Source of the DNA: an uncultured Victivallaceae bacterium
Lineage (GTDB): Bacteria; Verrucomicrobiota; Lentisphaeria; Victivallales; Victivallaceae
Length of the DNA stretch: 19,475 nt
Direction: 5' to 3'
Assembly: GCA_934663655.1 (NCBI GenBank)
Contig: CAKUKT010000012.1
Coordinates: 1-19,475 of the forward strand
Positions 1 to 7,996 of this stretch are shown piece by piece (the stretch's first letter is position 1; each line of letters begins with the position of its first letter). The translations under genes and the position numbers were made by a program. A model generated the notes under the pieces. The model was not told the DNA's origin. It saw only the letters and a list, made by a program, of their open reading frames with translations, and did no database searches.

Positions 1-495
1 TGCCAGCAGCATGAAGAACAGCGCGTAGATGCTCGACCAGGGATGAAAGGTCACGATGAGTTCGGGAGCGAGTCCGAAACAGAGTATGAGGTTGATCCAG
101 GCAAACGCCGGGGTGAGAAAACGCCTCCATATCCGGTCGATCAGCACGATTGAGCCGGCGTAGAAGAGTACGGAGAGCAGTTTTATCACCAGCAGTTCAG
201 CTCCGAAAATTTTCACCGCCGCCGCCTGTATCCAGGTTGACAGCGCGCCGTACTGACTGAAGGTGTCGCGGAAAATCATCGCGCCGCCGGCGACGTCGAC
301 GGCGGGTTTAATCATCACCCCGTCGTGATGGGGGTCGATGCCGAGCGGAGCGAAGATGCCGAACCAGAGCAGGGCGAAAATGAATATGGCAAGAGCGCGA
401 CGGTGCAGTTGGAAAAAGCGGTTTCCGGAGGTATTCGGCGCAGCGGAAACTTCCGGGGAGGCGGCGGGGGCTTTGAGTGGTTTCTCCGTTTTCAT
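1..495 (-). CDS. Polytopic membrane protein, GT39/ArnT-like glycosyltransferase (3'-truncated)
   Basis: An open frame of 165 codons starts at ATG 495-493 and runs off the left edge, so only the N-terminus is visible. It opens with a polar Pro/Ala-rich tail of about 30 residues, then a hydrophobic segment (about 33-52), then the loop motif DPHHDG (54-59) and FRDTFSQYG (75-83), then further hydrophobic stretches (about 101-120, 128-149, 155 to the edge). An acidic motif in the first extracytoplasmic loop is typical of lipid-linked-sugar transferases of the GT39/ArnT/PMT type, so transfer of a sugar from a polyprenyl donor at the membrane is the likely role. The acceptor is unknown. The start is fixed: an in-frame TAA lies only two codons upstream of the ATG. 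The Shine-Dalgarno site is poor, and the frame begins 19 bp after the stop of the upstream ATPase, so the two are probably cotranscribed and perhaps translationally coupled. The family call is inference from topology and motif only. Confidence 0.72.
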   Translation of the reverse strand, partial: MKTEKPLKAPAASPEVSAAPNTSGNRFFQLHRRALAIFIFALLWFGIFAPLGIDPHHDGVMIKPAVDVAGGAMIFRDTFSQYGALSTWIQAAAVKIFGAELLVIKLLSVLFYAGSIVLIDRIWRRFLTPAFAWINLILCFGLAPELIVTFHPWSSIYALFFMLLA

Positions 496-514
496 GATTA
501 TTTATTGCGCCGCC

Positions 515-1822
515 TCAAAGTGAACGCAGCCGCTCTTTGAGCAGCGACTGGATGTACTCCTCGCCGTAGAGCGAACGCATGAGGTTGATGTTGAATTCGT
601 AGAAGAGTTCGGCGTCGGGCCGGGTGACCAGTGGTCCCGAGGCGAGTTCGACCATGGTGCGGCGTTTATTCTGATCGTAGCTGTAGATATTGAGATAGCG
701 GATCAGTGTTCGCGGGGACAATTCGGTGAATTTCTTCTGCCCGAACTCCTCGGTGTAGTCGGCTCCGATCAGCGAAACAAGATTCGTGGGGGCGCTCTTC
801 AAGCCGAAGTCGAGCAGGAAATCTTCGACCATCTCCGTGCAGCGCACCTCATCGAACACCGGATAGCTCACCTTGCGACCGCGGGAGAGGATGCCGGCGG
901 GAAATTCGTAGTTGGAGGAGATCACGATCATCACGTTGGCGGGCAGCGAAAAGATGCCGCCGACCCGGGTGCGGAAACTGTACCAGTCGACCTCGCGGCT
1001 GTCGATGTCGTCAAAAAACACCACAAAGCGGCGATCGGGGCGGCAGGCCAGTTCGGCGATCAGGGTTTCAAGTTCATTTTCGAGCACCGCCGGTTCCGGC
1101 AGGATCAGCACATTTTCCGGTGCGGCGAGCGCGTGGGAGATCGTCATGCTGGTTTTGCCGTACCCGGGCAGGCTGTGGATCAGCAGCGGCACATTGCCGT
1201 GTCCGGAGGCGAAAGCGCGGAAGTGATCGAGAAAAATTTTCCTTACCCCGTTGAAACCGTAGAATTTATTAACCGGTTTCACGGAGGCCGGCTCCGTGGG
1301 AATGAAGCTGCCTGACGCATAGGAGAAGACTCGGGAGAAGCTGAATTTGTCCGAGGCTGCGAGCCGTTCGACCAGCTGCTGACGTTCACCGCAGAGGGGA
1401 GAAAAGGCATCAAAAAGTTTCTCCGCGCCCGGCAGCAGCCGGGAGGTGTCGAGGCGTTGATCTTCGCGGGGCAGGCGGTACAGTGCCGTCAACAGGGCGT
1501 CGGCGCGATTGAGCAGGTATTCGGCGATTTCGCTGCGGGAGTTTCCGGAAAGTTCCGGCGGGAGTACCCCGTGACGGATGAATACTTCAAAAATTTCTCC
1601 GAGCATTCGCGGTGCGAATCCATCCTCCCCGACGAGACGCCGGAGTGCATTCAGGTAGTCGTGAACCCCTGCTCCGGCGACAGGCAGCAGATCGAATATC
1701 CCCGCGGTCAGGTGAAGAAATTCGGAATCGGGAAAATGGAGCGCCCCCTGGCGGTCCGGGGCGGAAAAAAAGAGTTCAAACGCCGCTTTCCCGGCGGCGG
1801 CGGCTTCACTGTATCCGGTCAT
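515..1822 (-). CDS. AAA+ family P-loop ATPase, DUF815-like
   Basis: This 435-residue protein has an uncharacterised helical N-terminal half and an ATPase core. The Walker A is SLPGYGKT (217-224), in which the usual first Gly is Ser. The Walker B is VVFFDDID (267-274), followed by a sensor-1-like ISSN (301-304). The order 'FFDDID...Y..FR..VGGIF.LPANVMI..SSN' resembles DUF815 ATPases, a DnaA/IstB-like AAA+ group without an established function. There is no signal peptide or membrane segment, so it should be cytoplasmic. It starts 38 bp downstream of the predicted start of transcription and is followed at 19 bp by a membrane glycosyltransferase-like gene, which suggests a shared operon. The N-terminal half (1-180) matches nothing I recognise. 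The ATPase assignment is firm; the DUF815 label is moderately sure; the biological role is unknown. Confidence 0.85.
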   Translation of the reverse strand: MTGYSEAAAAGKAAFELFFSAPDRQGALHFPDSEFLHLTAGIFDLLPVAGAGVHDYLNALRRLVGEDGFAPRMLGEIFEVFIRHGVLPPELSGNSRSEIAEYLLNRADALLTALYRLPREDQRLDTSRLLPGAEKLFDAFSPLCGERQQLVERLAASDKFSFSRVFSYASGSFIPTEPASVKPVNKFYGFNGVRKIFLDHFRAFASGHGNVPLLIHSLPGYGKTSMTISHALAAPENVLILPEPAVLENELETLIAELACRPDRRFVVFFDDIDSREVDWYSFRTRVGGIFSLPANVMIVISSNYEFPAGILSRGRKVSYPVFDEVRCTEMVEDFLLDFGLKSAPTNLVSLIGADYTEEFGQKKFTELSPRTLIRYLNIYSYDQNKRRTMVELASGPLVTRPDAELFYEFNINLMRSLYGEEYIQSLLKERLRSL

Positions 1823-1866
1823 GATCCGGTATTGATCCTGTTATTCACCGTGATTTGATTTTCGGG

Positions 1867-1895
1867 AATATACCACCCGGGCGGTGGAAATTCAA
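1867..1895 (-). promoter_or_regulatory. Sigma-70-type promoter of the ATPase/glycosyltransferase unit
   Basis: On the minus strand a -35 TTGAAT (1895-1890) and a -10 TATATT (1872-1867) are separated by exactly 17 bp. The predicted transcript starts near 1860, about 38 nt before the ATPase ATG. The spacer carries an inverted repeat, CCACC-N5-GGTGG (1873-1887), which could be an operator. The promoter sits just downstream of the tRNA terminator. Confidence 0.65.
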
Positions 1896-1920
1896 GGGAA
1901 AACCCCGCCAGGACGGAAAG

Positions 1921-1957
1921 AAAAAAACGACCGGAAACCAGTTCCGGTTCCCGGTCG
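1921..1957 (-). terminator. Rho-independent terminator of tRNA-Arg
   Basis: On the minus strand, a 12-bp stem with one G-U pair (1957-1946 with 1939-1928) and a 6-nt loop is followed directly by seven T residues (1927-1921). It begins 6 nt after the tRNA CCA end. This is the strongest intrinsic terminator in the window. Confidence 0.93.
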
Positions 1958-1963
1958 GTGAAA

Positions 1964-2040
1964 TGGTACTCTCAGCGCGAATCGAACGCGCGACCTGCTC
2001 CTTAGGAGGGAGCCGCTCTATCCAACTGAGCTATGAGAGC
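1964..2040 (-). tRNA. tRNA-Arg (anticodon CCT)
   Basis: The minus strand folds into a full 77-nt cloverleaf. The acceptor stem GCTCTCA pairs with TGAGAGT (first pair G-U). The D-stem GCTC/GAGC encloses AGTTGGATA. The anticodon stem GCTCC/GGAGC holds the loop CTCCTAA, giving anticodon CCT, which reads AGG. The variable loop is AGGTC, and the T-arm is GCGCG/CGCGC with the loop TTCGATT. The discriminator is A, and CCA is genomically encoded. It lies 68 bp downstream of the small lipoprotein gene on the same strand and is followed by a strong terminator. No clear promoter of its own is seen, so it may be read as part of the lipoprotein transcript. Confidence 0.97.
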
Positions 2041-2108
2041 ACAATTTTTTCAAAACTTCAATCGGCCGTTGCCGTCGGCAGGTGGCGGCGGCATCCGGAT
2101 CGGAGCCG

Positions 2109-2666
2109 TCAGAAATTACCGTAAACCGCCTGCACGTAATTGCTGTGTTTGGCCAGATTGATGATCGCCCGCCCCTGATCGATACCGACGTAGGGCAGGG
2201 TCGCCGCCACCAGACCGGGCAGGAACGGACGGATATCCTCCGGACGGGACGAACACCACGATTTCACCTGCCAGCACTCCTGATCCCCGGCTTTGGCGGT
2301 CATCGTGAAGTAGACGCTCATCCGGCGTGCCGCGGTCTTGTAGAAATTTACTGTGACGATCATCTCCGCGGACGCGGCATTTTTCGCCTGCGTCATCCGC
2401 AGTGACTTGAGTCCATTGACCGTATAAGCGATCACCTCGGCTGCAAGTGGATCTTCCGCGACGGCGGGATCGGCAACCACGAAGAAATTCTTCGGAAAAT
2501 CCCGGTTTGTCACGGTTGCAGTGACGCTGGCGGTTCGGGTCCGGTTGGCGATGTGGGCGACTTTGTTCTGCCCGGCCTCGGCGGCGGTCGATCGACATCC
2601 GGAGAATACAATTCCGGAGGCGGTCAGGGTCAATACGCACAACCATCTTGCGAATTTACGGCCCAT
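2109..2666 (-). CDS. Putative lipoprotein of unknown function
   Basis: The chosen ATG (2666-2664) is preceded by GGAGGT seven bases upstream. A longer frame reaches 2732, but its extra 22 residues lie upstream of this ribosome site and hide the signal peptide. The 185-residue product begins with MGRKFARWLC, a hydrophobic core, then FSGC with Cys24 as the probable lipidation site (Phe at -3 is not ideal). The mature part has alternating beta-type segments, for example SAEMIVTVNFYK and RRMSVYFTMTAK, and resembles small periplasmic lipoproteins of the DUF4136 kind only in general style. I do not recognise the family. It follows the protease gene on the same strand with a 126-bp gap that holds a candidate promoter, so it is probably transcribed alone or with the downstream tRNA. 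Confidence 0.8.
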   Translation of the reverse strand: MGRKFARWLCVLTLTASGIVFSGCRSTAAEAGQNKVAHIANRTRTASVTATVTNRDFPKNFFVVADPAVAEDPLAAEVIAYTVNGLKSLRMTQAKNAASAEMIVTVNFYKTAARRMSVYFTMTAKAGDQECWQVKSWCSSRPEDIRPFLPGLVAATLPYVGIDQGRAIINLAKHSNYVQAVYGNF

Positions 2667-2752
2667 TAACTTACCTCCATTAACTGCAGTTTGAACTTCG
2701 GCGCGCCCGGTCGCGATCGGCGGAAGCCGCACCGGGGGGGCGCCATATTTAT

Positions 2753-2781
2753 AATATGCATCCGGAAGCGGGGTTTTTCAA
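2753..2781 (-). promoter_or_regulatory. Candidate promoter of the small lipoprotein gene
   Basis: The minus strand has TTGAAA (2781-2776), 17 bp, then CATATT (2758-2753) within an AT-rich patch in otherwise GC-rich DNA. The spacing and hexamers match the pattern seen at other minus-strand promoters here. An overlapping -10 alternative, TATTAT, would need a 19-bp spacer. Confidence 0.45.
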
Positions 2782-2792
2782 CCCGCGGATAG

Positions 2793-4193
2793 TTACGGAA
2801 TGTCTTTTTCCTCCGCGGCGGAGGCGGGCGCATCGGGTTTCGTTTCCGGAACGGGTTTCTCTTCCGCGGCGGCCGTCTCCGGAGGCTGTTTTTCTTCCGG
2901 CTGTGTCAGCAGTTCAATGGCTTTTTTCAGTTGAATATCCTCGATGGCGCCGGGCTTGTCCGGCTTGACCACTCCGGGAAATTTCTTGATCTGGCTGGAA
3001 AGTTTGAACACCTGCTGCGAAGGGAGATTGACGATCTCATCTGGCAGCAGGCCGCGTCGTTCGATTTCGTTGCCCGCCGGCGTCAGGTAACGTCCCGAGG
3101 CGTAACGCAGCGCGCCGCCATTGGGCAGCGGCACTATCCGCAGCAGCGTCGCTTTGCCGAAAGTTCGCATTCCGACCAGCCGGGCGCGGTCATTGTCCCG
3201 CAGCGCGGCGGAGAAGAGTTCGGAACTGCTGGCCGAAAACGAATTGACCAGCAGGATTACCGGCAGCCGGGTTTCCCGGGCAAAATTACCGTCGGAGGTG
3301 ATCCGTTCCTGCTGTCCGCCGTCGCGCTGCGCGGCGGTAAACAGCAGCTTTACGGGGGGTAGCAGGCGGGCGGCAACCCCGGCGGCGGCTCCGACGACTC
3401 CGCCGGGGTTGTAACGCAGGTCGATGATGAGTCCCCGCAGAGGTTTCTCCTTGAGTCTGGCGAGTGCGGCGTCAAATTCCTCCACCGTGTGGGGGGTAAA
3501 ACTCTCAATGCGCATATAGCCGATATCGCCGTCGATCACTTTGATGGCGTCGGGGGGGATCGAGGCGCGGACGATGACCCCGCGCTGAACTTCGACGGTC
3601 TCTCCGGTGTCCGAACCGGCGCGAATGAGTTGGAGTTTGACGCTGCTTCCCTCCGTGCCTTTGAGCAATTCGACGGCGCGACTGAAGTTGAGGGTCTTGA
3701 TCGGCTGATCGTTGATTTCGACGATCTGATCTCCCGGAACCAGACCGGCCTTTTCCGCCGGGGAGTTCGGGATCACGCTGATGATGGTCAATGGTTGTCC
3801 GGCGGGTTTGACGACTTCGACGCCGATGCCGGTCATCTCACCGGTGCGCTGGATTTCATTAACCTCGTAGTTTGCCGGTGGTTCGTAATCGGAGTAGGGG
3901 TCGAGAGACGAGGCCATTCCCCGCATCGCCGCTTCGAACAACCGGTCGTAGTCGACCTTTTCCGAATCCACATAGCGGTGGTGAAGCGTCTCCATCGCCT
4001 GGACGAATACTGCGGCACGCTGATAATTGACCGGTTCCGGTGCCGGCTTCGATTTTGCCGGTTCAATTTCCGGCGCGGTTTCCTTAACCTCCGGCGGCGG
4101 TGACGGCAGGCGTTCCGGCATCGGCCGGCATCCCGAAATCAGCAGCATCAGGGCCGCCGCTGCCGCGAAACTCCTCATCAGGCGGATATTCAT
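2793..4193 (-). CDS. Carboxyl-terminal processing protease (S41 family), lipoprotein
   Basis: The 466-residue product is a PDZ-containing serine protease that should trim or degrade proteins from their C-terminal ends in the periplasm. It starts with a lipoprotein signal (LLISGC, lipid Cys22) and a Pro/Glu-rich linker (about 24-55). A helical segment follows (about 56-115), then a PDZ domain (about 118-205) with [19 protein letters not shown]. The S41 core has GYMRIESF and [14 protein letters not shown]. The catalytic pair is Ser322 in SFSASSSE and Lys347 in RTFGKA, 25 residues apart as in CtpA/Prc. The substrate-binding tail ends in a Pro/Glu/Ala-rich extension of about 35 residues. The ATG is preceded by GGAG nine bases upstream. 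A lipid anchor rather than a plain signal peptide is the notable feature. It is divergent from pfp. Confidence 0.93.
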   Translation of the reverse strand: MNIRLMRSFAAAAALMLLISGCRPMPERLPSPPPEVKETAPEIEPAKSKPAPEPVNYQRAAVFVQAMETLHHRYVDSEKVDYDRLFEAAMRGMASSLDPYSDYEPPANYEVNEIQRTGEMTGIGVEVVKPAGQPLTIISVIPNSPAEKAGLVPGDQIVEINDQPIKTLNFSRAVELLKGTEGSSVKLQLIRAGSDTGETVEVQRGVIVRASIPPDAIKVIDGDIGYMRIESFTPHTVEEFDAALARLKEKPLRGLIIDLRYNPGGVVGAAAGVAARLLPPVKLLFTAAQRDGGQQERITSDGNFARETRLPVILLVNSFSASSSELFSAALRDNDRARLVGMRTFGKATLLRIVPLPNGGALRYASGRYLTPAGNEIERRGLLPDEIVNLPSQQVFKLSSQIKKFPGVVKPDKPGAIEDIQLKKAIELLTQPEEKQPPETAAAEEKPVPETKPDAPASAAEEKDIP

Positions 4194-4237
4194 CTTGTCA
4201 TGCTCCAGATTTTATATTTCAAATGCAAACACAGCTG

Positions 4238-4266
4238 AATATAACCCGCCAAGTGCGCTGCTGCAA
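4238..4266 (-). promoter_or_regulatory. Candidate promoter of the S41 protease gene
   Basis: The minus strand has TTGCAG (4266-4261), 17 bp and TATATT (4243-4238). A/T tracts (4267-4284), which form the inverted repeat TTTTTTC-AG-GAAAAAA, lie immediately upstream of the -35, where an UP element would sit. The -35 is weak (3 of 6). Confidence 0.5.
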
Positions 4267-4329
4267 TATTTTTTCAGGAAAAAAGCTGAATCCGGGTTCG
4301 GCTCCGCCGGTATGCCGTGGCGGAATGAC

Positions 4330-4358
4330 TTGATAAATCGGGGAAAACGGGTTATCTT
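4330..4358 (+). promoter_or_regulatory. Candidate promoter of pfp
   Basis: TTGATA (4330-4335) and TATCTT (4353-4358) are separated by 17 bp in an AT-rich patch, giving a leader of about 58 nt before the pfp ATG. The -35 matches 5 of 6 consensus bases and the -10 matches 4 of 6. Confidence 0.5.
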
Positions 4359-4422
4359 ATACAAAATAAAACGGGTTCTCCGGATGCCCGGAACAGTTCA
4401 AACAACATCAAGAGGTTCAATC

Positions 4423-6087
4423 ATGGGTTATATCTCTCCCCTGCAGAAGGCGCGTGCCGCCTACCGTCCGAAACTTCCCGCCGCGTTGGCCAACGGAGCC
4501 GCCGTCAAGGTTTGCGAGGGTGAACCGACGGGAGCCGCCGGCAATGTAGAGGATATCGCCCGGCTTTTTCCGGCCACGTTCGGTAGTCCGGTGTTGACGT
4601 TTGAGGCCGGGGCGGCGGAATCCCGTCCGGCGCTCAATGTCGGAGTGATTCTCTCCGGCGGTCAGGCTCCCGGCGGACACAATGTGATCGCGGGACTTTT
4701 CGACGGCATCAAGTCGCTCAACTCCGGCAGTCGTCTCTACGGATTTCTGAAGGGGCCGGATGGTCTGGTGAAGGGTGAGGTGATGGAATTGACCTCCGAC
4801 ATCATCGACGCCTACCGCAACACCGGTGGTTTTGATATGATCGGCTCCGGCCGGACCAAGCTGGAAACGGCCGAACAGTTTGAAGCGGCGCGTGCCAATT
4901 GCGAGAAGCTGAATATCAGCGCCCTGGTGATTATCGGTGGTGATGATTCCAATACCAACGCCTGTGTGCTGGCGGAATACTTCAAGTCGCGCAGCATTCC
5001 GATCCAGGTGGTCGGCTGCCCGAAAACCATTGACGGCGACCTCAAGAACGAATGGATCGAGGCGAGTTTCGGTTTCGATACCGCCTGCCGGGTTTACAGC
5101 GAGCTGATCGGCAACCTCTGCCGCGATGCCAATTCCGCCAAGAAGTACTGGCATTTCATCAAGTTGATGGGTCGTTCGGCGTCGCATATCGCGCTGGAGT
5201 GCGCACTGCAGACCCGTCCCAATGCGGCGATCATCTCCGAGGAGGTGGCGGCGAAGAAATCCACCCTTTCGGAAATCGTCGATTATCTGGCTTCCGTGGT
5301 CGCGGGCCGTGCCGAGCGGGGAATGAACTTCGGTATCGTGCTGATCCCCGAAGGGCTGATTGAATTTGTCCCCGAGATCAAGGTGCTGATCGCTGAACTC
5401 AATGAACTGCTGGCCGCAAATGCCGCCGAGGTCGATCCGCTCGATCCCGAGGAAAAGGCCGCCTTTGCCGCCGCGCATCTCTCCGCCAATTCGGCGGGGG
5501 TTTTCAAATCGCTTCCGGCGGGAATCCGCAACCAGTTGTGCAGCGACCGCGATCCGCACGGCAACGTGCAGGTTTCGCTGATCGAGACGGAGAAGATGCT
5601 GGCGGCGATGGTCAAGAGCCGGCTGAAGAGCTGGAAGGAGGAGGGCAAATACAGCGGTAAATTCGCCACGCAGACCCACTTCTTCGGCTATGAGGGGCGT
5701 TGCGCGGCACCGTCGAACTACGATGCCGACTACTGCTACAGTCTCGGTTACAACGCCGCCGCGCTGCTCGGCGCCGGCCGTACCGGCTATATGTCGAGCG
5801 TCCGCAACACGACGGCGAATGCTTCCGAATGGATTGCCGGAGGCATTCCGATTACGATGATGATGAATCTGGAGCGTCGTCACGGCGCCGACAAGCCGGT
5901 GATCCGCAAGGCGCTGGTGGAACTTGATGGTGCGCCGTTCAAGTTCTTTGCCGCGCACCGCGGCGAATGGGCGGTGGAGACCGGTTATGTCTATCCCGGC
6001 CCGATCCAGTATTTCGGACCTTCGGAGGTCTGCGATCTGGTTTCGATGACGCTGACGCTGGAAAAGGGCGGTTCGATCGGCGAGTGA
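4423..6087 (+). CDS. pfp: Pyrophosphate-dependent 6-phosphofructokinase (long clade)
   Basis: This 554-residue cytoplasmic enzyme phosphorylates fructose 6-phosphate using pyrophosphate, reversibly, in glycolysis and gluconeogenesis. Motifs in order are GGQAPGGHN (79-87), GGDDS (172-176), PKTIDGDL (200-207), [21 protein letters not shown] and FFGYEGRC. The Asp in GGDDS and the Lys in PKTIDGDL are the established markers of pyrophosphate rather than ATP use. The length of about 555 residues fits the clade with the plant beta-subunit and the spirochaete and chlamydial enzymes. The start was placed at ATG 4423 because AGAGG lies seven bases upstream and the N-terminus [16 protein letters not shown] suits the family; the open frame runs back to 4027 but has no support there. 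It is transcribed away from the protease gene and lies 148 bp ahead of gatC. No other glycolytic gene is nearby. Confidence 0.95.
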   Translation: MGYISPLQKARAAYRPKLPAALANGAAVKVCEGEPTGAAGNVEDIARLFPATFGSPVLTFEAGAAESRPALNVGVILSGGQAPGGHNVIAGLFDGIKSLNSGSRLYGFLKGPDGLVKGEVMELTSDIIDAYRNTGGFDMIGSGRTKLETAEQFEAARANCEKLNISALVIIGGDDSNTNACVLAEYFKSRSIPIQVVGCPKTIDGDLKNEWIEASFGFDTACRVYSELIGNLCRDANSAKKYWHFIKLMGRSASHIALECALQTRPNAAIISEEVAAKKSTLSEIVDYLASVVAGRAERGMNFGIVLIPEGLIEFVPEIKVLIAELNELLAANAAEVDPLDPEEKAAFAAAHLSANSAGVFKSLPAGIRNQLCSDRDPHGNVQVSLIETEKMLAAMVKSRLKSWKEEGKYSGKFATQTHFFGYEGRCAAPSNYDADYCYSLGYNAAALLGAGRTGYMSSVRNTTANASEWIAGGIPITMMMNLERRHGADKPVIRKALVELDGAPFKFFAAHRGEWAVETGYVYPGPIQYFGPSEVCDLVSMTLTLEKGGSIGE

Positions 6088-6125
6088 CCCGGCCGGAAGT
6101 CTGACGGCGTTGCGCGCAGTCGTGT

Positions 6126-6164
6126 CACCGGTTGAACGGGTCGCCTCCGGGCGACGAGCCGGTG
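6126..6164 (+). other. Nested hairpin between pfp and gatC
   Basis: An outer stem CACCGG/CCGGTG (6126-6131 with 6159-6164) encloses a perfect 6-bp stem GTCGCC/GGCGAC (6140-6145 with 6150-6155) with a TCCG loop. There is no T tract on either side, so it is not an intrinsic terminator. It could mark a processing or pausing site in a pfp-gatC transcript. The rest of the 148-bp gap shows no gene and no convincing promoter. Confidence 0.35.
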
Positions 6165-6235
6165 GCGCGATTGCGGAAATATTTCAGAAAACCCGCTGCC
6201 GGGGCGGCGGGATTTGAGGGGAACGATTCACCGAT

Positions 6236-6541
6236 ATGGCAAAGGTTGACATAGACATTCATTATGTGGCGGAGCTGGCGCGTCTGCGTCTTTCCGGAGA
6301 GCAGGAGCAGCGGTTGCAGAAAGATCTTGAGAGTATTGTCGGACACATCGCCACGCTCGGCGAGCTGGATGTTTCCGGTGTCGAACCCACTGCTCACGCG
6401 GCGCCGCTCTCGAACGTCTGGCGCGAGGATGTGCGCGGGGAGTCCTTCCCCCGGGAGGCGATGCTGGCCAACGCCCCGGAACGGATTGACGGCAACCTGC
6501 TGGCGGTGTCCCAGGTGCTGCCCGGAGAAGGGAGCAACTGA
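6236..6541 (+). CDS. gatC: Asp-tRNA(Asn)/Glu-tRNA(Gln) amidotransferase subunit C
   Basis: The 101-residue protein shows the GatC pattern: an N-terminal helix with VAELARLRLS, then SIVGHIATLGELDVSGVEPT, a linker with NVWREDV, and a C-terminal block with NAPERIDGNLLAVSQVL. GatC wraps around and stabilises the GatA-GatB interface in the complex that converts misacylated Glu-tRNA(Gln) or Asp-tRNA(Asn) to the amide forms. The Shine-Dalgarno-like GAGGGG is 14 bases before the ATG, further than usual, so translation may be modest. gatA follows five bases after its stop, giving a tight gatC-gatA-ruvC unit. gatB is not in the window. Confidence 0.93.
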   Translation: MAKVDIDIHYVAELARLRLSGEQEQRLQKDLESIVGHIATLGELDVSGVEPTAHAAPLSNVWREDVRGESFPREAMLANAPERIDGNLLAVSQVLPGEGSN

Positions 6542-6546
6542 ACGCC

Positions 6547-7992
6547 ATGAGTCGATATCCCGTTGAAAAATTGTCGTTGTCCGACATCGCCGGAAAACTT
6601 GCCGACGGTTCGCTGACCTCCGAAGCGCTCTGCCGCCGTCTGCTCGATCAGATTGCGGCGCACGACGGAGAGATCCACGCCTTTCTAAAACTTGATGCAG
6701 GAAAAATTCTCGAGGCCGCCCGGAGCTCCGACGCCCGGCGCGCTGCGGGTGCTCCGCTCGGGAAATTTGATGGGGTTCCGATCGGCATCAAGGACAACAT
6801 CGCGGTCGCGGACGAGAGTTGTTCGTGCGCTTCCAAACTGCTCGAACCGGTGATCTCTCCCTACGATGCCACGGTGATAACCCGTCTGCGTGCACAGGGA
6901 TTCATTCCCTTCGGGCGGCTCAACATGGATGAATTTGCGATGGGGTCGAGCTGTGAAAACAGCGCCTTCGGCAGGACCCGCAATCCCCGCGATCCGGAAC
7001 GGGTCCCGGGAGGGTCGTCCGGTGGTTCGGCGGCGGCGGTGGCGGCGGGTTTCGTGCCGGTCACGCTCGGCAGTGATACCGGCGGTTCAATTCGTCAGCC
7101 GGCCGCGTTCTGCGGCGTAGTCGGGGTGAAGCCGACTTACGGGCGCGTTTCACGTTACGGGCTGGTTGCCTTTGCTTCGAGTCTCGACCAGATCGGACCG
7201 CTGGCCAATTCGGTCGGTGACGCGGCGGAGGTGCTCGATGTGATCAGCGGCGGGGATCACCGGGATTCCACCTCGCTTCCGGAAGCTCCGACCGCCTGTG
7301 CGGCGGCGGCGGAAGGAAAACGCAGCGGTTCGCTGGCCGGAGTGCGTTTCGGTTTGCCGGCGGAATATTTCTCCGGCGGCATTGCTCCCGGCGTCGAGGC
7401 GGTTGTCCGGCAGGCGATCGAACGGGTTCGTCAGCTCGGCGGGGAGATCGTCGAGGTTTCGCTGCCCCACACCAAATATGCGATTGCGACTTACTACATC
7501 CTGGCGACCGCCGAGGCGAGCGCCAATCTTGCCCGGTTCGATGGCATCCGCTACGGTGCGCGGGTGGAGGGCCGGGATCTGGTTGACACCTATTTCGAGA
7601 CGCGCGGTGCGGGGTTCGGAGATGAGGTGAAGCGCCGGATCCTGCTCGGAACCTATGTGCTGTCGAGCGGTTATTACGACGCCTACTATCTGCGGGCGCA
7701 GAAGGTGCGGACGCTGATCCGGCGGGATTTTGAATCGGCCTTCAGCAGGTGTGATCTATTGCTGACGCCGGTGACGCCGGAGGTGGCGTTCAAGTTCGGT
7801 GAGCGTTCCGATCCGCTGCGGATGTATCTCTCGGACATTTTTACCATTGCGCTCAACCTCTCCGGAAATTGCGGCATCAGTCTGCCGGCCGGCGTGGATC
7901 CCGACAGCGGAATGCCGGTGGGAGTGCAGTTCATGGCGCCGCACCTCGGCGAGGAGGCGATGTTCCGCGCCGCGGCGGCGTTCGAGGCCTGA
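6547..7992 (+). CDS. gatA: Asp-tRNA(Asn)/Glu-tRNA(Gln) amidotransferase subunit A
   Basis: The 481-residue amidase-signature enzyme hydrolyses glutamine and supplies ammonia to GatB. The Ser-cisSer-Lys triad is clear: Lys82 (GVPIGIKDN), Ser157 (VPGGSSGGSAAAVAAG) and Ser181 (GSDTGGSIRQPAAFCG). The spacings of 75 and 24 equal those known for GatA. VGVKPTYGRVSRYGLVAFAS and SLDQIGP follow, and the C-terminal block has SGNCGISLPAG and MPVGVQFMAP. The protein stops soon after the final helix (AAAAFEA), a few residues shorter than many homologues, and ruvC begins four bases later. The ribosome site (GGGAG, 13 bases upstream) lies inside the end of gatC, so coupling is likely. Confidence 0.96.
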   Translation: MSRYPVEKLSLSDIAGKLADGSLTSEALCRRLLDQIAAHDGEIHAFLKLDAGKILEAARSSDARRAAGAPLGKFDGVPIGIKDNIAVADESCSCASKLLEPVISPYDATVITRLRAQGFIPFGRLNMDEFAMGSSCENSAFGRTRNPRDPERVPGGSSGGSAAAVAAGFVPVTLGSDTGGSIRQPAAFCGVVGVKPTYGRVSRYGLVAFASSLDQIGPLANSVGDAAEVLDVISGGDHRDSTSLPEAPTACAAAAEGKRSGSLAGVRFGLPAEYFSGGIAPGVEAVVRQAIERVRQLGGEIVEVSLPHTKYAIATYYILATAEASANLARFDGIRYGARVEGRDLVDTYFETRGAGFGDEVKRRILLGTYVLSSGYYDAYYLRAQKVRTLIRRDFESAFSRCDLLLTPVTPEVAFKFGERSDPLRMYLSDIFTIALNLSGNCGISLPAGVDPDSGMPVGVQFMAPHLGEEAMFRAAAAFEA

Positions 7993-7996
7993 CGGC

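Noticed and set aside
2762..2790. GC-rich hairpin after the protease gene as a terminator
   Set aside because: The stem needs a bulge and is followed by TTCCGG rather than a run of T; it also overlaps the candidate promoter of the next gene.
3489..4103. 204-codon plus-strand frame across the S41 protease
   Set aside because: It is antisense to the PDZ and signal regions of a real gene; its Asp/Gly/Phe-rich composition is typical of a shadow.
4027..4422. N-terminal extension of pfp back to 4027
   Set aside because: It would run through the divergent protease start and both promoters, lacks a ribosome site and does not match the family's N-terminus.
4417..5958. 513-codon open frame on the minus strand across pfp
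   Set aside because: It is wholly antisense to a gene with clear catalytic motifs, is rich in His/Arg/Gly as expected of a shadow frame in GC-rich DNA, and has no ribosome site.
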